From: an uncultured Collinsella sp.
Lineage (GTDB): Bacteria > Actinomycetota > Coriobacteriia > Coriobacteriales > Coriobacteriaceae
Length of the DNA stretch: 12,360 bases
Direction of reading: 5' to 3'
Assembly (NCBI GenBank): GCA_902495155.1
Contig: CABUWD010000062.1
Span: 1-12,360 of the forward strand
Shown: piece by piece, positions 6,237 through 12,232 of the stretch
Layout: every line of letters begins with the position of its first letter
Position numbering within the stretch: the first letter of the stretch is position 1
Made by a program: the position numbers and the translations under genes
Notes under the pieces: generated by a model
Seen by the model: only the letters and a program-made list of their open reading frames with translations
The model's database searches: none
What the model was told of the DNA's origin: nothing

Positions 6237-8186
6237 ATGGAGTCCTCTGCCTATCCAATGCTCTTTAGCCCGATCAAGGTCGGTACGACCGAGGTCAAGA
6301 ACCGCGTCTTTATGCCGCCGGTGTCCACCAACCTGGCCGATCATGGCTATGTGACCGACGACTTGGTCGATCATTACCGTGCCCGCGCCAAGGGCGGCGT
6401 GGGCCTCATCATCACCGAGGTCGTGACGGTCGAGCCTACCTATACCTATCTGCCGGGTGACATGTGCTGCTACGACGACACGTTTATCCCCGGCTGGGAA
6501 AAGCTCGCCGCAGCCGTCCACGAGTACGGCTGCAAGATCATGCCGCAGCTCTTCCACCCCGCCTACATGGCCTTTAACATTCCGGGTACGCCGCGCCTGA
6601 TCGCTCCGTCCTTTGTGGGCCCGTCCTATGCCCGCGAGGCGCCGCGCCCCATTACGGTCGATGAGATTCACGAGCTCACGCATCAGTTTGGCGACGCTGC
6701 CGTGCGTATGCAGAAGGCCGGTGTCGATGGCGTCGAGGTCCATGCGGCGCACGCCCACGGCATGCTCGGCGGTTTCTTGACCCCGCTCTATAACAAGCGT
6801 ACCGATGAGTACGGCGGCTCGCTCGACGCCCGCATGCGCTTTTTGCTCGAGGTCATCGCCGAGATTCGCGAGCGCTGCGGCAAGGACTTTATCATCGACG
6901 TCCGCATCTCGGGCGATGAGTACACCGATGGCGGCCTGACCCTCAACGACATGATCTATGTCTCGCGTCGCTTGGAGAAGGCCGGCGTCGACATGATTCA
7001 CGTGTCGGGCGGTACCACCATCAAGCGCGGTTCCGCAATTCCCGCCGCCGGTACTCAGCAGGCCTCGCATGCCGCCTGCTCGCGCGAGATCAAAAAGCAC
7101 GTCAACATTCCCGTTGCCACCGTCGGACGCATTAACGAGGCTTGGATCGCCGAGGAGCTGATCGAGGACGGTGCCGCCGACATCTGCATGATGGGCCGCG
7201 CCAATCTGTGTGATGCCGAGTTCTGCAACAAGGCCGCTGCCGGCAACGCCGACGATATTCGCCCCTGCATTGGCTGCCTGCGCTGCCTGAACGGCATTAT
7301 GTTTGGCAAACGCATCTCCTGCACCGTTAATCCGGACGTGGAGCGCGACGAGGCTGGCTACGAGCCTGCCGCCGAGGCCAAGAACGTGCTCGTTGTGGGC
7401 GCTGGTCCTGCGGGCATGGAGGCGGCGTTCATTGCCGCCAAGCGCGGCCACAACGTGGTGCTCGTGGACAAGCAGGACGAACCGGGCGGTGAGATGCGCA
7501 TCGCGGCCGTTCCGCCGGCAAAGCAGGAACTCACCCGTGTGATCAAGTATCAGTATCGCCGTCTTGCTGAGGCGGGCGTGAAGTGCGTATTTGGCACCGA
7601 GCTTACTGCCGAGGACATTCAGCGTGACTACGCCGGCTACGAGGTCGTCCTGGCCTATGGCGCCGAGCCCATCGCCCCGGCCTTCATGCAGGGATTTAAG
7701 CAGGTCATGACGGCTGACGACCTGTTGGGCGGCAAGGCTTTCCCGGGCAAGAAGATTGTCATCGTGGGCGGCGGCACCGTCGGTTGCGAGACGGCCGACT
7801 ACCTGGCCCCGTTGGTCAACGATCTGTCGCCGGCCAATCGCGACGTCACCGTCATCGAGATGACCAAGACGCTCGCCGCCAACGAGGGCGGCGCCGGTCG
7901 CGCGGTGCTCATCACGCGCATGCTCTCCAAGGGCGTTCACGTGCTGACCGAGGCCAAGGTGACCGAGATTACCGAGGATGCCATCAGCTACGAAAAGGAC
8001 GGCGAGATCCACACCATCGCCGATGCCGATACGCTGGTACTTGCCATGGGCTATCGTCCCAATACCAAGTTGACCGACGACCTTGCTGCAGCCGGCGTTA
8101 CCACCCACGTGTTGGGCGATGCCAACAAGTGCGGCAACATCCGCGACGCCATCGGCGATGGCTACAAGGTTGCTTGCGAGCTCTAG
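6237..8186 (+). CDS. FMN/FeS/FAD NADH:flavin oxidoreductase (2,4-dienoyl-CoA reductase / BaiCD-BaiH-like)
   Basis: A 649-residue enzyme with the layout of FadH, 2-enoate reductase, BaiCD/BaiH and trimethylamine dehydrogenase. It has an old-yellow-enzyme FMN barrel (about 1-335), a [4Fe-4S] ligand set Cys344, Cys347, Cys350 and Cys362, and a C-terminal FAD/NAD(P)H module with GAGPAG (388-393) and VGGGTVG (about 510-516). Barrel family motifs include FMPPVSTNLA and NKRTDEYGGSLDARMRF. At the usual HxAHGYLL/HEGYLL site it reads HAAHAHGML, so the Tyr common at this position is absent. By family it reduces an activated C=C bond with NAD(P)H in the cytoplasm; the substrate cannot be read from sequence. 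AAGGA lies 7 nt before the ATG. It stands alone, without bai or fatty-acid genes nearby. Confidence 0.9.
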   Translation: MESSAYPMLFSPIKVGTTEVKNRVFMPPVSTNLADHGYVTDDLVDHYRARAKGGVGLIITEVVTVEPTYTYLPGDMCCYDDTFIPGWEKLAAAVHEYGCKIMPQLFHPAYMAFNIPGTPRLIAPSFVGPSYAREAPRPITVDEIHELTHQFGDAAVRMQKAGVDGVEVHAAHAHGMLGGFLTPLYNKRTDEYGGSLDARMRFLLEVIAEIRERCGKDFIIDVRISGDEYTDGGLTLNDMIYVSRRLEKAGVDMIHVSGGTTIKRGSAIPAAGTQQASHAACSREIKKHVNIPVATVGRINEAWIAEELIEDGAADICMMGRANLCDAEFCNKAAAGNADDIRPCIGCLRCLNGIMFGKRISCTVNPDVERDEAGYEPAAEAKNVLVVGAGPAGMEAAFIAAKRGHNVVLVDKQDEPGGEMRIAAVPPAKQELTRVIKYQYRRLAEAGVKCVFGTELTAEDIQRDYAGYEVVLAYGAEPIAPAFMQGFKQVMTADDLLGGKAFPGKKIVIVGGGTVGCETADYLAPLVNDLSPANRDVTVIEMTKTLAANEGGAGRAVLITRMLSKGVHVLTEAKVTEITEDAISYEKDGEIHTIADADTLVLAMGYRPNTKLTDDLAAAGVTTHVLGDANKCGNIRDAIGDGYKVACEL

Positions 8187-8240
8187 TCAACCCCTTGGTG
8201 CATGTGAGGCCTATCCCCGCGGCGTCAGTCGGTAGATAGC

Positions 8241-8281
8241 AAAAAGCGGCGGTCGTCCCGTACATGGGACGACCGCCGCTT
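8241..8281. terminator. Bidirectional hairpin terminator between convergent genes
   Basis: A perfect 16-bp GC-rich stem (8244-8259 with 8266-8281) closes on the 6-nt loop GTACAT. On the minus strand it is followed by TTTTTGC, a strong intrinsic terminator 25 bp past the dhuI stop. On the plus strand only TT and then GCG follow, so it is weaker for the oxidoreductase gene ending at 8186, though the stem alone may still block transcription. Confidence 0.85.
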
Positions 8282-8306
8282 GCGTTAGCTGCAATGAGTC
8301 GTGCGA

Positions 8307-8948
8307 TTAGAGGCCCAGGATCTCCTTGACCTTGGCGATGATGGCCTCGTCGGTTGCGTTGGCAAAGAAGTACTCCTGGAAGTGTTCGCCGGCAAGTGCG
8401 CCCTTCACCAGGTCCTGATCGATCTCGCCCAGAACGTCGACGAGCGGACGCATAGTCACAGCACGGACGCCGTCGAGGATCTTCTTGTTGCGCTGCTCGG
8501 GCTCAACACGTTCGGCAGGATAGCCGTTGCCCGAACCAAAGCCAAAGAGCTTCTCAAAGGTGTACTCGAGGTTGAGCTCCTGGCCCCAGCCGTTCTTGAG
8601 GGCGAAGGGCATGGCAACGGCGTTGCCATCGTTGACCTGGGCAAAGGTGTAGGCGTCGAGCGGGTCGGCAACGTGGCCGCACAGCACGCCGGGGAAGGAG
8701 TTACAGGCGAGCATGGCGCCCTCGCCGGTGCCGCAGCCGGTCACGACGTAGTCGGCAGCGCCGGAGTTCAGCAGCACGGCGGCAAGGATGCCGTTCTGCA
8801 CGTAGGTGAGGGGCTTGGAATCGGCGTCGGCATACATGCCATAGTTAAAGACAGTGTGGCCCATGGGCTCGACAACCTTCTTAAGGGCAGCCTCAATCAT
8901 AGGGTTCTTGGAGTTCTGAGAGTTCTCATTGATCAGAGCGATTTTCAT
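8307..8948 (-). CDS. dhuI: DhuI-type 4-deoxy-L-threo-5-hexosulose-uronate isomerase (RpiB/LacA/LacB fold)
   Basis: This 213-residue RpiB-fold protein starts MKIALINENSQNSKNP and has the family active-site loop GCGTGEG at 71-77 (Cys72), followed by ACNSFPGVLCGHVADP and QVNDGNAVA. It is longer than ribose-5-phosphate isomerase B (about 150 residues); the extra C-terminal part with GYPAERVEPEQRN matches my memory of streptococcal DhuI. DhuI isomerises the 5-keto-4-deoxyuronate formed from unsaturated glucuronate or iduronate, making the substrate of DhuD. AAGG lies about 9 nt before the ATG. It is the second gene after dhuD, 202 bp downstream, with a long palindrome between. A LacAB-like sugar-phosphate isomerase is the alternative; the neighbour favours DhuI. 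Confidence 0.8.
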   Translation of the reverse strand: MKIALINENSQNSKNPMIEAALKKVVEPMGHTVFNYGMYADADSKPLTYVQNGILAAVLLNSGAADYVVTGCGTGEGAMLACNSFPGVLCGHVADPLDAYTFAQVNDGNAVAMPFALKNGWGQELNLEYTFEKLFGFGSGNGYPAERVEPEQRNKKILDGVRAVTMRPLVDVLGEIDQDLVKGALAGEHFQEYFFANATDEAIIAKVKEILGL

Positions 8949-9027
8949 GATAGGTAACCTTCCACTATTTTCTAAATTAATGGTTCGTTATGTTGCATGG
9001 CATCTCCAACAGAGAAGCCGCTCTGCG

Positions 9028-9137
9028 GGCGGCGGACGATAAGGTCTGTCGCGAGTTCCGCACGAGCCGAAGAGCACTTAATGTGCTCTTCGTGCGAGTC
9101 AGGACTGTTCGAGCAGCAGACCTTATCGTCCGCCGCC
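9028..9137. repeat. Long nested palindrome between dhuD and dhuI
   Basis: The outer arms 9028-9048 and 9117-9137 are a perfect 21-bp inverted repeat beginning GGCGGCGGACGATAAGG. Inside, AAGAGCAC-TTAAT-GTGCTCTT is a perfect 8-bp stem with a 5-nt loop, extended by CGCACG/CGTGCG across a 5-nt bulge. The right end is 13 bp from the dhuD stop. There is no T-run on either side, so it is not a standard terminator. It resembles a REP/BIME- or MITE-like insertion, and in the mRNA it would be a large hairpin that could set the dhuD:dhuI ratio or protect the 3' end of the upstream message. Confidence 0.8.
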
Positions 9138-9150
9138 TCGCCCAGACGTC

Positions 9151-9960
9151 TTACTGCGGCTGCTTTCCAATGTATGCGAGGATTCCGCCGTCGACGTAGA
9201 GGATGTGGCCGTTGACGAAGTTCGATGCATCGGAAGCCAAGAACACGGCGGGGCCCTTCAGGTCCTCGGGCGTGCCCCAACGGGCTGCTGGCGTCTTGGC
9301 AATGATGAACTGGTCAAACGGGTGACGGCTGCCATCGGGCTGCTTCTCGCGCAGCGGTGCGGTCTGCGGCGTGGCGATGTAGCCGGGCCCAATGCCGTTG
9401 CACTGGATATTGGCCTCGCCAAATTCCGAGCAGATGTTCTTGGTGAGCATCTTGAGTCCGCCCTTAGCGGCGGCATAGCCGGCGATGGTCTCGCGACCCA
9501 GCTCGCTCATCATCGAGCAGATGTTGATGATCTTGCCGTGGCCCTTGGCGATCATGCCAGGCAGGCAGGCCTTTGACACGATAAACGGTGCGTTGAGGTC
9601 GATATCGACGACGCGGCGGAAGTCCTCGGCGCTCATGTCGAGCATCGGGGTACGCTGGATGACGCCGGCGTTGTTGACCAGGATGTCGGGCGTGGTGCCA
9701 AAGTCGGCCTCGATCTTGGCGATGAGTTCGGCGACGACAGTCTCGTCAGTGACGTCTGCCACGTAACCATGAGCCTCAAAGCCCAACTCGCGGTAGTGCT
9801 TCTCGGCCTCGGCTACCTTGTCGGCGTGACGTGCGTTAAAGGCGATCTTGGCGCCAGCCTCTCCGAGCGCCTCGGCGATAGCCATGCCAATGCCATAGGT
9901 GGCGCCGGTTACCAGTGCGACCTTGCCGTCCAGACGGAAGCTGTCCATAAGATCAGACAT
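9151..9960 (-). CDS. dhuD: DhuD-type SDR: 3-deoxy-D-glycero-2,5-hexodiulosonate reductase (gluconate 5-dehydrogenase/KduD-like)
   Basis: A 269-residue classical short-chain dehydrogenase. It shows the cofactor motif TGATYGIG (18-25), NNAG (96-99), structural Asn123, and the catalytic Ser149, Tyr162 and Lys166 (YAAAK). PGYIATPQTAPLR and the C-terminal VNGHILYVDGGILAYIGKQ are typical of the gluconate 5-dehydrogenase/KduD group. Beside the DhuI-like isomerase, the likely job is NAD(P)H reduction of the isomerised keto-uronate to 2-keto-3-deoxygluconate during use of host glycosaminoglycan disaccharides; that is inference from the pair. I chose the ATG at 9960 because AAAGGA precedes it by about 6 nt. 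The upstream ATG at 9987 would add 9 unconserved residues. No lyase, hydrolase or kdgK gene is in view. Confidence 0.85.
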   Translation of the reverse strand: MSDLMDSFRLDGKVALVTGATYGIGMAIAEALGEAGAKIAFNARHADKVAEAEKHYRELGFEAHGYVADVTDETVVAELIAKIEADFGTTPDILVNNAGVIQRTPMLDMSAEDFRRVVDIDLNAPFIVSKACLPGMIAKGHGKIINICSMMSELGRETIAGYAAAKGGLKMLTKNICSEFGEANIQCNGIGPGYIATPQTAPLREKQPDGSRHPFDQFIIAKTPAARWGTPEDLKGPAVFLASDASNFVNGHILYVDGGILAYIGKQPQ

Positions 9961-9977
9961 AGCGATCCTTTCAAAAG

Positions 9978-9988
9978 AAACGTTCATC
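9978..9988. promoter_or_regulatory. Second, imperfect LacI-type half-palindrome upstream of dhuD
   Basis: AAACGTTCATC at 9978-9988 shares the AACGTTCA core of the perfect palindrome at 10066-10077. It lies just upstream of the dhuD ribosome binding site, inside the expected leader. Two copies of the core about 90 bp apart on either side of the likely promoter suit repression or looping by a LacI-type protein, but this copy is imperfect. Confidence 0.35.
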
Positions 9989-10065
9989 TATATAAGTCTT
10001 GCTTTTCATACAAGGTCAGTATAGGAGAAGAGGAGGATTTAAAAATCAGATTCTCCTAAAATCAG

Positions 10066-10077
10066 GTGAACGTTCAC
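10066..10077. promoter_or_regulatory. Perfect palindrome GTGAACGTTCAC, LacI-family-like operator
   Basis: This 12-bp palindrome with a central CG is the form bound by many LacI/GalR-family regulators. It lies about 106 bp upstream of the dhuD start, in an AT-rich promoter region. Next to it, AGGAG...CTCCT (10031-10057) is a looser dyad and could be a further site. No LacI gene is in the window, so the regulator is unknown. Confidence 0.45.
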
Positions 10078-10120
10078 TTTTAAAAGGTAAACGGTGATCT
10101 CGCCCTTGCCGCGCGGACGT

Positions 10121-10360
10121 TTATTCGCTCTGTTCCTGCGTGCCCTCTGCGATCATGTTGCGGTTGTACACCAGATGCAAATACATCGCATCGTGCGCTG
10201 CGGTGGGATTGCGCGCGGCGATGGCGTCGGCCACATCGCGGTGCGTGCGGATAGTTTCCTCGACGAGCTTTTTGCCGGTCACGTCGATAAAGAGGGGGAC
10301 GGATGCCTTGAGCACGCCCATCAGGCGGGGAACGACGAGGTTGCCGCCATCCCAGGGCGG
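10121..10360 (-). pseudogene. C-terminal remnant of a GntR-family (FCD-domain) regulator
   Basis: The minus-strand frame reads PPWDGGNLVVPRLMGVLKAS, then VDVTGKK-like residues and THRDVADAIAARNPTAAHDAM, ending EGTQEQSE: the last third of an FCD effector-binding domain from a FadR-type GntR regulator. About 79 residues remain. Directly before them is an in-frame TAG (10361-10363), and nothing upstream in any frame looks like the DNA-binding half. A methionine inside (10321) could start a 66-residue peptide, but it would lack both the winged helix and most of the effector pocket. The remnant sits just upstream of dhuD in the same direction, where a uronate-operon regulator would be expected, so this is probably the decayed local regulator. 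Confidence 0.75.
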
Positions 10361-10418
10361 CTACGTGGAGTAGCGCCCATGCGCATCGATTCCCTCTCAT
10401 AGATGTGCGGCACAAAGA

Positions 10419-10448
10419 GCCCCGAGCTCACACGAGCTCGGGGCCTTT
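10419..10448. terminator. Hairpin terminator, both strands possible
   Basis: GCCCCGAGCTC (10419-10429), loop ACAC and GAGCTCGGGGC (10434-10444) form a perfect 11-bp stem. On the plus strand CTTTCTC follows; on the minus strand TCTTTGTG follows. It lies about 175 bp beyond the stop of the minus-strand ATPase gene, so it probably ends that transcript and insulates the dhu region. The T-runs are short, so strength is uncertain. Confidence 0.65.
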
Positions 10449-10475
10449 CTCGTCTGGATTGGGGACGCATAGCCG

Positions 10476-10599
10476 GACGAAAACAATTTGCGTCTGGTAA
10501 TAAGCGTACGAAAGCGCAATTTACGTCTTAATTCCGTACGCAAATCAAGACGAAAACAGTTTACGTCTGCTTTAAATCCGTACGAAAACGGTTTTCGTC
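10476..10599. repeat. Array of imperfect palindromes, GACGAAAAC..GTTTTCGTC type
   Basis: Four dyads of 19-21 bp lie at 10476-10494, 10507-10527, 10549-10567 and 10581-10599, with a half unit TACGCAAATC at 10537. Each reads roughly (G/T)ACGAAAAC-n-(G/A)TTT(T/A)CGTC. The last copy contains the perfect palindrome ACGAAAACGGTTTTCGT. Start-to-start distances are 31, 42 and 32 bp. The array fills the space between the ATPase stop and the hairpin at 10419. It could be a protein-binding array, a stack of small hairpins in the ATPase 3' UTR, or decayed copies of a dispersed repeat. Confidence 0.65.
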
Positions 10600-10619
10600 T
10601 TGCAGGGCAGCTGCCGTTT

Positions 10620-11711
10620 CTACAGTTCAACTTCCAGTTCGGCTTTGTGCTCGTAGAGGTAGTCGCGCATGTAGGGGATGGCAAATGAGACCTTGCCGTA
10701 CGAGGGAGCCTCGATAATCGATTCTCTTAACAGGCGGCTGCGGACGGAACTCACCTGTTGAGGCGTTTTGTTTAGGGCATCGGCAACCATGCTGGTCGAG
10801 CTCGTCTGCCCCAAAGACGCCATGCTCAGCAGATAAGCGATGCACGTGGGCGGAATGCGCTGCAGCGCGGGCTCAATCACCATGGCGCAGAAGCGTTCGC
10901 GTGCCGTTGCAATGCCGCGCTCGGCTTCTTCTTCTCCAATAATCGCTGTATGTGCGCGTCTTGCCAACTGCCATGCGTAGTATCCAACGAGTTGGATCAT
11001 GAAAGGATAACCTTGCGTTGCCTCGGCAAGTTGGCCGGCAATACCTGGCTGCAACTCCATGCCAGACGCTTCAATGGTTTCCTCGAGGGAGTACGACACT
11101 TCGGTTACTGCCACAGCCTTCAGATCAAAGGGGAGGGCACGGCGCAAAAACGTAAGTGTCTTTCCGTTGATGATGCTTTCAATCATCGAAGGCAGCCCAG
11201 CAAAAACAAAGGCGATATCAAGGTCTTCGCCGATAACCTGCTGAATCGCAATGGAGAGCGTTCGGACCTCATCGAGCTCTGCGTCTTGAACCTCGTCGAG
11301 AGTGATGAGCAGGCCATTTTCATTCTTGGATATTGTCTGTCTCATGGCGTCGCGTAGCGATGGACCGATTCGCTCAATGTCTATGCTGCCGATGGATATG
11401 CCAGCTACGGTGGGCTCAAATCTGGCGTGTTTGGCCTGGAATTTGGGCTGCAGCTGTTCGAGAATGCGTTGGCAAAGTCCCTCGGTTGCGACCTCTTTTA
11501 TGACCGTCCAGCCACGGCTTTGCGCCAAACGTGAGCACTCGTCAAGGAGGACCGTCTTGCCCGTTCCACGGACGCCGGCTATGCGCATTAGGCGCCCCGG
11601 GGCACCAGGCCCGTTGATGAGGCCTTCATTGAATTCTTCGAGTACATCTTCGCGGCCGATAATCGTGGGGGGTGTTTTACCTGCTGTGGGCTTAAAAGGG
11701 TTTGTTTGCAT
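10620..11711 (-). CDS. AAA+ ATPase with C-terminal winged-helix-like region (Arch_ATPase/Orc1-Cdc6-like), orphan
   Basis: A 363-residue P-loop ATPase. Walker A is GVRGTGKT at 46-53 and Walker B is LLITLDEVQD at 134-143, with Asp139/Glu140. The sensor-like strand AFVFAGLPSM is near 167-176. The N-terminal PTIIGREDVLEEF is the usual opening of Arch_ATPase/Orc1-type STAND and AAA+ ATPases. The last 80 residues (SMVADALNKTPQQVSSVRSR, then LRESIIE and a final strand) look like a winged helix. The family uses ATP for regulated DNA or protein binding; the exact function is unknown. I chose the ATG at 11711, with AAAGG 8 nt upstream; the GTG at 11720 overlaps that site. Nothing adjacent looks like a partner. 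Repeat arrays lie on both sides. Confidence 0.85.
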   Translation of the reverse strand: MQTNPFKPTAGKTPPTIIGREDVLEEFNEGLINGPGAPGRLMRIAGVRGTGKTVLLDECSRLAQSRGWTVIKEVATEGLCQRILEQLQPKFQAKHARFEPTVAGISIGSIDIERIGPSLRDAMRQTISKNENGLLITLDEVQDAELDEVRTLSIAIQQVIGEDLDIAFVFAGLPSMIESIINGKTLTFLRRALPFDLKAVAVTEVSYSLEETIEASGMELQPGIAGQLAEATQGYPFMIQLVGYYAWQLARRAHTAIIGEEEAERGIATARERFCAMVIEPALQRIPPTCIAYLLSMASLGQTSSTSMVADALNKTPQQVSSVRSRLLRESIIEAPSYGKVSFAIPYMRDYLYEHKAELEVEL

Positions 11712-11730
11712 GTGAGCCACCTTTGCTCAA

Positions 11731-11818
11731 GATATAGCAAGATATAGCAAAGTATAGCAAGATATAGCAAAGTATAGCAAGATATAGCAAAGTATAGTGA
11801 GATATAGCAACGTATAGC
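11731..11818. repeat. Nine 10-bp tandem repeats in the ATPase promoter region
   Basis: Nine consecutive 10-mers alternate mostly between GATATAGCAA and AGTATAGCAA, so the larger unit is 20 bp. The first unit starts 20 bp upstream of the ATPase ATG. Read on the ATPase strand they give TTGCTATACT and TTGCTATATC boxes, which provide several -10-like TATACT hexamers and TTGCTA -35-like boxes about 18 bp apart. The array may be the promoter itself, a binding site for the ATPase or another protein on one face of the helix, or a length-variable switch. The last copies (11791 and 11811) are degenerate. Confidence 0.9.
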
Positions 11819-11941
11819 GCTGTTCGCGGGTTCTTACGGTGGCGCTATTTTCCGAATGCCGCGCGGATAAAGCGCTGGGCGAACAGCTTGTTGGCAACTC
11901 ACGAGGGCTCGGGGTGCCAATTTGGGGTGCAGTAGTGCTGC

Positions 11942-12101
11942 GCCACGAAAAGGGCCTATCTACTACGTTTAAGCCGCAGGGGTCAACCATAGTCGGCTTT
12001 TTCGAAAATCGACAAGCTGTCTACCTGCGGTTTTGTTTTCACGGTTTTCGGTATGGCCGAGGCTATCCGTGTTAACGTAGTAGATGGGCCACTTTTGTGG
12101 C
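11942..12101. repeat. About 160-bp inverted-repeat element with nested internal stems
   Basis: The end arms 11942-11969 and 12074-12101 match as inverted repeats at 24 of 28 positions, with a perfect core ATCTACTACGTT/AACGTAGTAGAT. Inside are CCGCAGG/CCTGCGG (11974-11980 with 12024-12030, followed by TTTTGTTTT), which encloses GTCG/CGAC and the palindrome TTTTCGAAAA. A second internal hairpin is CACGG/CCGTG (12040-12044 with 12067-12071), which encloses TCGG/CCGA. The plus-strand RNA could fold into a closing stem with two arms. It may be a MITE-like non-coding mobile repeat or a structured RNA. I see no clear target-site duplication. Confidence 0.7.
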
Positions 12102-12130
12102 AAGGGGCCGACCTGCGGCTCAGGGTAGCC

Positions 12131-12170
12131 AAAAAGCCCCGTCCCAAAAAGACTGATTGGGAGCTGGGGC
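12131..12170 (-). terminator. Terminator-like hairpin on the minus strand
   Basis: On the minus strand GCCCC-AGCT-CCCAA-loop-TTGGG-AC-GGGGC is followed by TTTTTGG: a two-part stem with a T-run. It lies about 60 bp upstream of the rightward GntR gene. No minus-strand gene to its right is visible in the window, so either antisense transcription is stopped here or the hairpin belongs to the neighbouring repeat. Confidence 0.55.
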
Positions 12171-12232
12171 GTGTCGATGCGATAGTATTGCATGGTGGTA
12201 TTCGACTAACCGAGGACTTATCCGAGGGCTTT

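Larger units (their letters stand above)
11712..12232. other. 521-bp gene-free stretch rich in repeats
   Basis: It contains nine 10-bp tandem repeats (11731-11818), a 9-bp inverted repeat GCTGTTCGC/GCGAACAGC (11819-11827 with 11879-11887), a large inverted-repeat element (11942-12101) and a minus-strand terminator-like hairpin (12131-12170). The 78-codon plus-strand frame across 11839-12075 runs through the repeat element and has no recognisable domain or good ribosome binding site, so I do not call it a gene. Confidence 0.7.

Noticed and set aside
6195..8108. 637-codon open frame on the minus strand
   Set aside because: It is the mirror of the oxidoreductase gene. High GC with GC-rich third positions keeps the antisense frame open; no family motifs or ribosome binding site are seen.
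8301..8957. 218-codon plus-strand frame opposite dhuI
   Set aside because: Antisense to a gene with clear RpiB-family motifs; no domain of its own.
8990..9215. Short frames of about 70 codons over the dhuD-dhuI gap
   Set aside because: They are read through the 21-bp inverted repeat and have no conserved features.
10476..10599. CRISPR array
   Set aside because: The repeats are short imperfect dyads with drift and uneven spacing, without unique spacers or cas genes.
11731..11818. CRISPR or microsatellite coding repeat
   Set aside because: There are no spacers between units and the array lies outside any coding frame, in the ATPase promoter position.
11839..12075. 78-codon plus-strand frame ending FHGFRYGRGYPC
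   Set aside because: It runs across the inverted-repeat element and lacks a convincing ribosome binding site. If the element is repeated, the peptide may recur in databases without being real.
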